Shown here piece after piece: positions 62,907 to 64,000 of a stretch of DNA of 64,000 bases. Each line of letters starts with the position of its first letter. Within the stretch, counting starts at the first letter, position 1. The stretch is from positions 124,001 to 188,000 of the forward strand of contig NZ_BMSG01000001.1 of assembly GCF_014649035.1 (NCBI RefSeq), written 5' to 3'. The notes under the pieces were generated by a model, which was given only the letters and a program-made list of their open reading frames with translations, searched no databases and was not told where the DNA came from. The position numbers and the translations under genes are program-made. The stretch comes from Streptomyces sindenensis (GTDB lineage Bacteria > Actinomycetota > Actinomycetes > Streptomycetales > Streptomycetaceae).

Positions 62907-63914
62907 GACCGGGGCCAGCCGCTCCCCGAAGAACCGCGTCCGCCGCGCGTCCAGCTCCGCCGCCTCGGCCGCCATCCCCCGGTACGCGAAGTGCCCCGCC
63001 GTCAGCACCTGGAGCTCGCGCTCACCGGCCAGCGCGTTGTGTACGGCGAACTGCCCCGGCGGCGGCACCGACGGGTCGAACAGCGCGGCCGCGACCAGCG
63101 TGGGCAGCGTCAGCCGGGTCGCCGCCGTCGCCGCGTCGAAGTAGCGCAGAACGTCCGTGACTTCGGGGTGCTCGCGGTGGTGCGCCCGGACCGCCTCGCC
63201 GCTGCCCGCGCAGGGCAGGGTCAGCCGCAGCGGGTGGTTGCCGAAGGTGGGCACGGTGAGCTGGGCCGCGCCGAAGCGGTCGTCCCAGGGCAGCGCGAGG
63301 GCCCCGAGTCCGCCGCCGAAGCTCTCGCCGACATAGCCGAGGCGGGGCCCGCCCGGCAGGCCCGCCGAGGCCAGCTCCGGCACCAGCGCCGCGAGCGCGG
63401 AGGCCGCGCACCACAGGTCGGCCACGCAGTCCCCGATGACGTACGAGTCGCGGGAGCCGATGCCGTGCAGGACATGCGCGTCGGCCACGTCCGGGATGGG
63501 GTCGACCCGGCTCCGCTCCCCCATGCCCCGTACGCACGGCAGGATTGTCGCGGCCCCGGGCAGCGGCGCCGGCAGGTCCCGGCCGGCGTCCCGGCGGCCG
63601 CCGTACCCGTGCCCGACGACGAATCCGTACCGCACAGGGCCCTCGGCGGGAAGGGCGAGCCAGCCGCCGAGCCGGACGCCGCCCACGGAGGTGAAGGCGA
63701 CGCCGTGCACGCGGACGCCGTCGCGCTCCTCCTCCACCGGACCGAGGACCGGTCGCGGCTCCACCGCACGGGCTCGCGCGTACCGGCCGCGCCAGAACGC
63801 GTCGAAGTCGTCGGGGGCGGGCGGGGCGGGGATCTCCAGCAGCGCGTCCGGCGCGTCGTACCCGTAGGCCGGGTCGAACGGGAAGTCGTGGGAGAACGCG
63901 ACGGGTGAGGCCAT
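62901..63914 (-). CDS. Acetyl xylan esterase/cephalosporin deacetylase-like hydrolase
   Basis: This 337-aa alpha/beta hydrolase belongs to the AXE1 family. The nucleophile Ser is in GYVGESFGGGLG, and an oxyanion segment precedes it (VVGHGYGGRRDAG). The later DPSVPPPGQ and TAGHFAY segments hold the Asp and His of the triad. It has no signal peptide, so it probably acts on cytoplasmic acetylated sugars or related esters. ATG 63914 fits the family start; an extension to 63986 has no support. It is convergent with the phosphatase gene. Confidence 0.86.
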   Translation of the reverse strand: MASPVAFSHDFPFDPAYGYDAPDALLEIPAPPAPDDFDAFWRGRYARARAVEPRPVLGPVEEERDGVRVHGVAFTSVGGVRLGGWLALPAEGPVRYGFVVGHGYGGRRDAGRDLPAPLPGAATILPCVRGMGERSRVDPIPDVADAHVLHGIGSRDSYVIGDCVADLWCAASALAALVPELASAGLPGGPRLGYVGESFGGGLGALALPWDDRFGAAQLTVPTFGNHPLRLTLPCAGSGEAVRAHHREHPEVTDVLRYFDAATAATRLTLPTLVAAALFDPSVPPPGQFAVHNALAGERELQVLTAGHFAYRGMAAEAAELDARRTRFFGERLAPVA

Positions 63915-64000
63915 GCCGCGAGAGTAGACGCCGACCACGCAGGCGCAGGCCGCAGGGCCGCAGGCCCGGAGCGACGAACCGGTCACATCGCCTGTTGTTC

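Overview
The window is chromosomal DNA of a Streptomyces: very high G+C with strong third-position GC, GTG starts, mycothiol biosynthesis (mshB), a SapB-type morphogen cluster and BldK-type oligopeptide permeases. No tRNA, rRNA, CRISPR array, insertion sequence or phage gene was seen.

Region 1 (1-21.5 kb) is an actinobacterial core block whose gene content matches the neighbourhood of the mycobacterial sigE locus. It holds a CorA-type Mg channel, a soluble MgtE-N/CBS protein, a DUF1003 membrane protein, Mrp, TatB, an HtrA-like protease, a zinc anti-sigma factor, an ECF sigma factor with a matching autoregulatory promoter, a divergent O-methyltransferase, DUF3117, an enoyl-CoA hydratase, Tag, a FolP2-like protein, LOG, DapE, DapC and a 7Fe ferredoxin. 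The sigma/anti-sigma/HtrA/TatB run looks like an envelope-stress operon. DapE and DapC supply diaminopimelate for peptidoglycan and lysine.

Region 2 (21.5-35 kb) carries a GNAT enzyme and a SirB1-like protein, then a complete class III lanthipeptide (SapB/AmfS-type) locus. Its genes are a ramR-like regulator, two ABC half-transporters (ramB, ramA), an unusually short precursor gene (ramS, 43 aa) and the synthetase ramC. An ArsR-like regulator, an MFS exporter and a sugar O-acetyltransferase adjoin it. The ramR-like gene contains a rare TTA codon, which suggests bldA control.

Region 3 (35-42.6 kb) has a VanW/PG-binding membrane protein, a DUF6113-like membrane protein overlapping mshB, a small membrane protein, an S9 prolyl-oligopeptidase and a multi-span membrane protein.

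Region 4 (42.7-60 kb) has two tandem five-gene oligopeptide ABC operons (binding lipoprotein, two permeases, two ATPases), all on the minus strand. Each has a strong hairpin between the binding-protein gene and the first permease gene. Upstream lie typA and an orphan binding lipoprotein with a long charged insertion.

Region 5 (60-64 kb) holds a LacI regulator, a GAF/SpoIIE-type phosphatase and an acetyl-xylan-esterase-like hydrolase. The most interesting material is the SapB-like locus with its new precursor sequence, lying in the same window as peptide importers of the type that drives aerial development.
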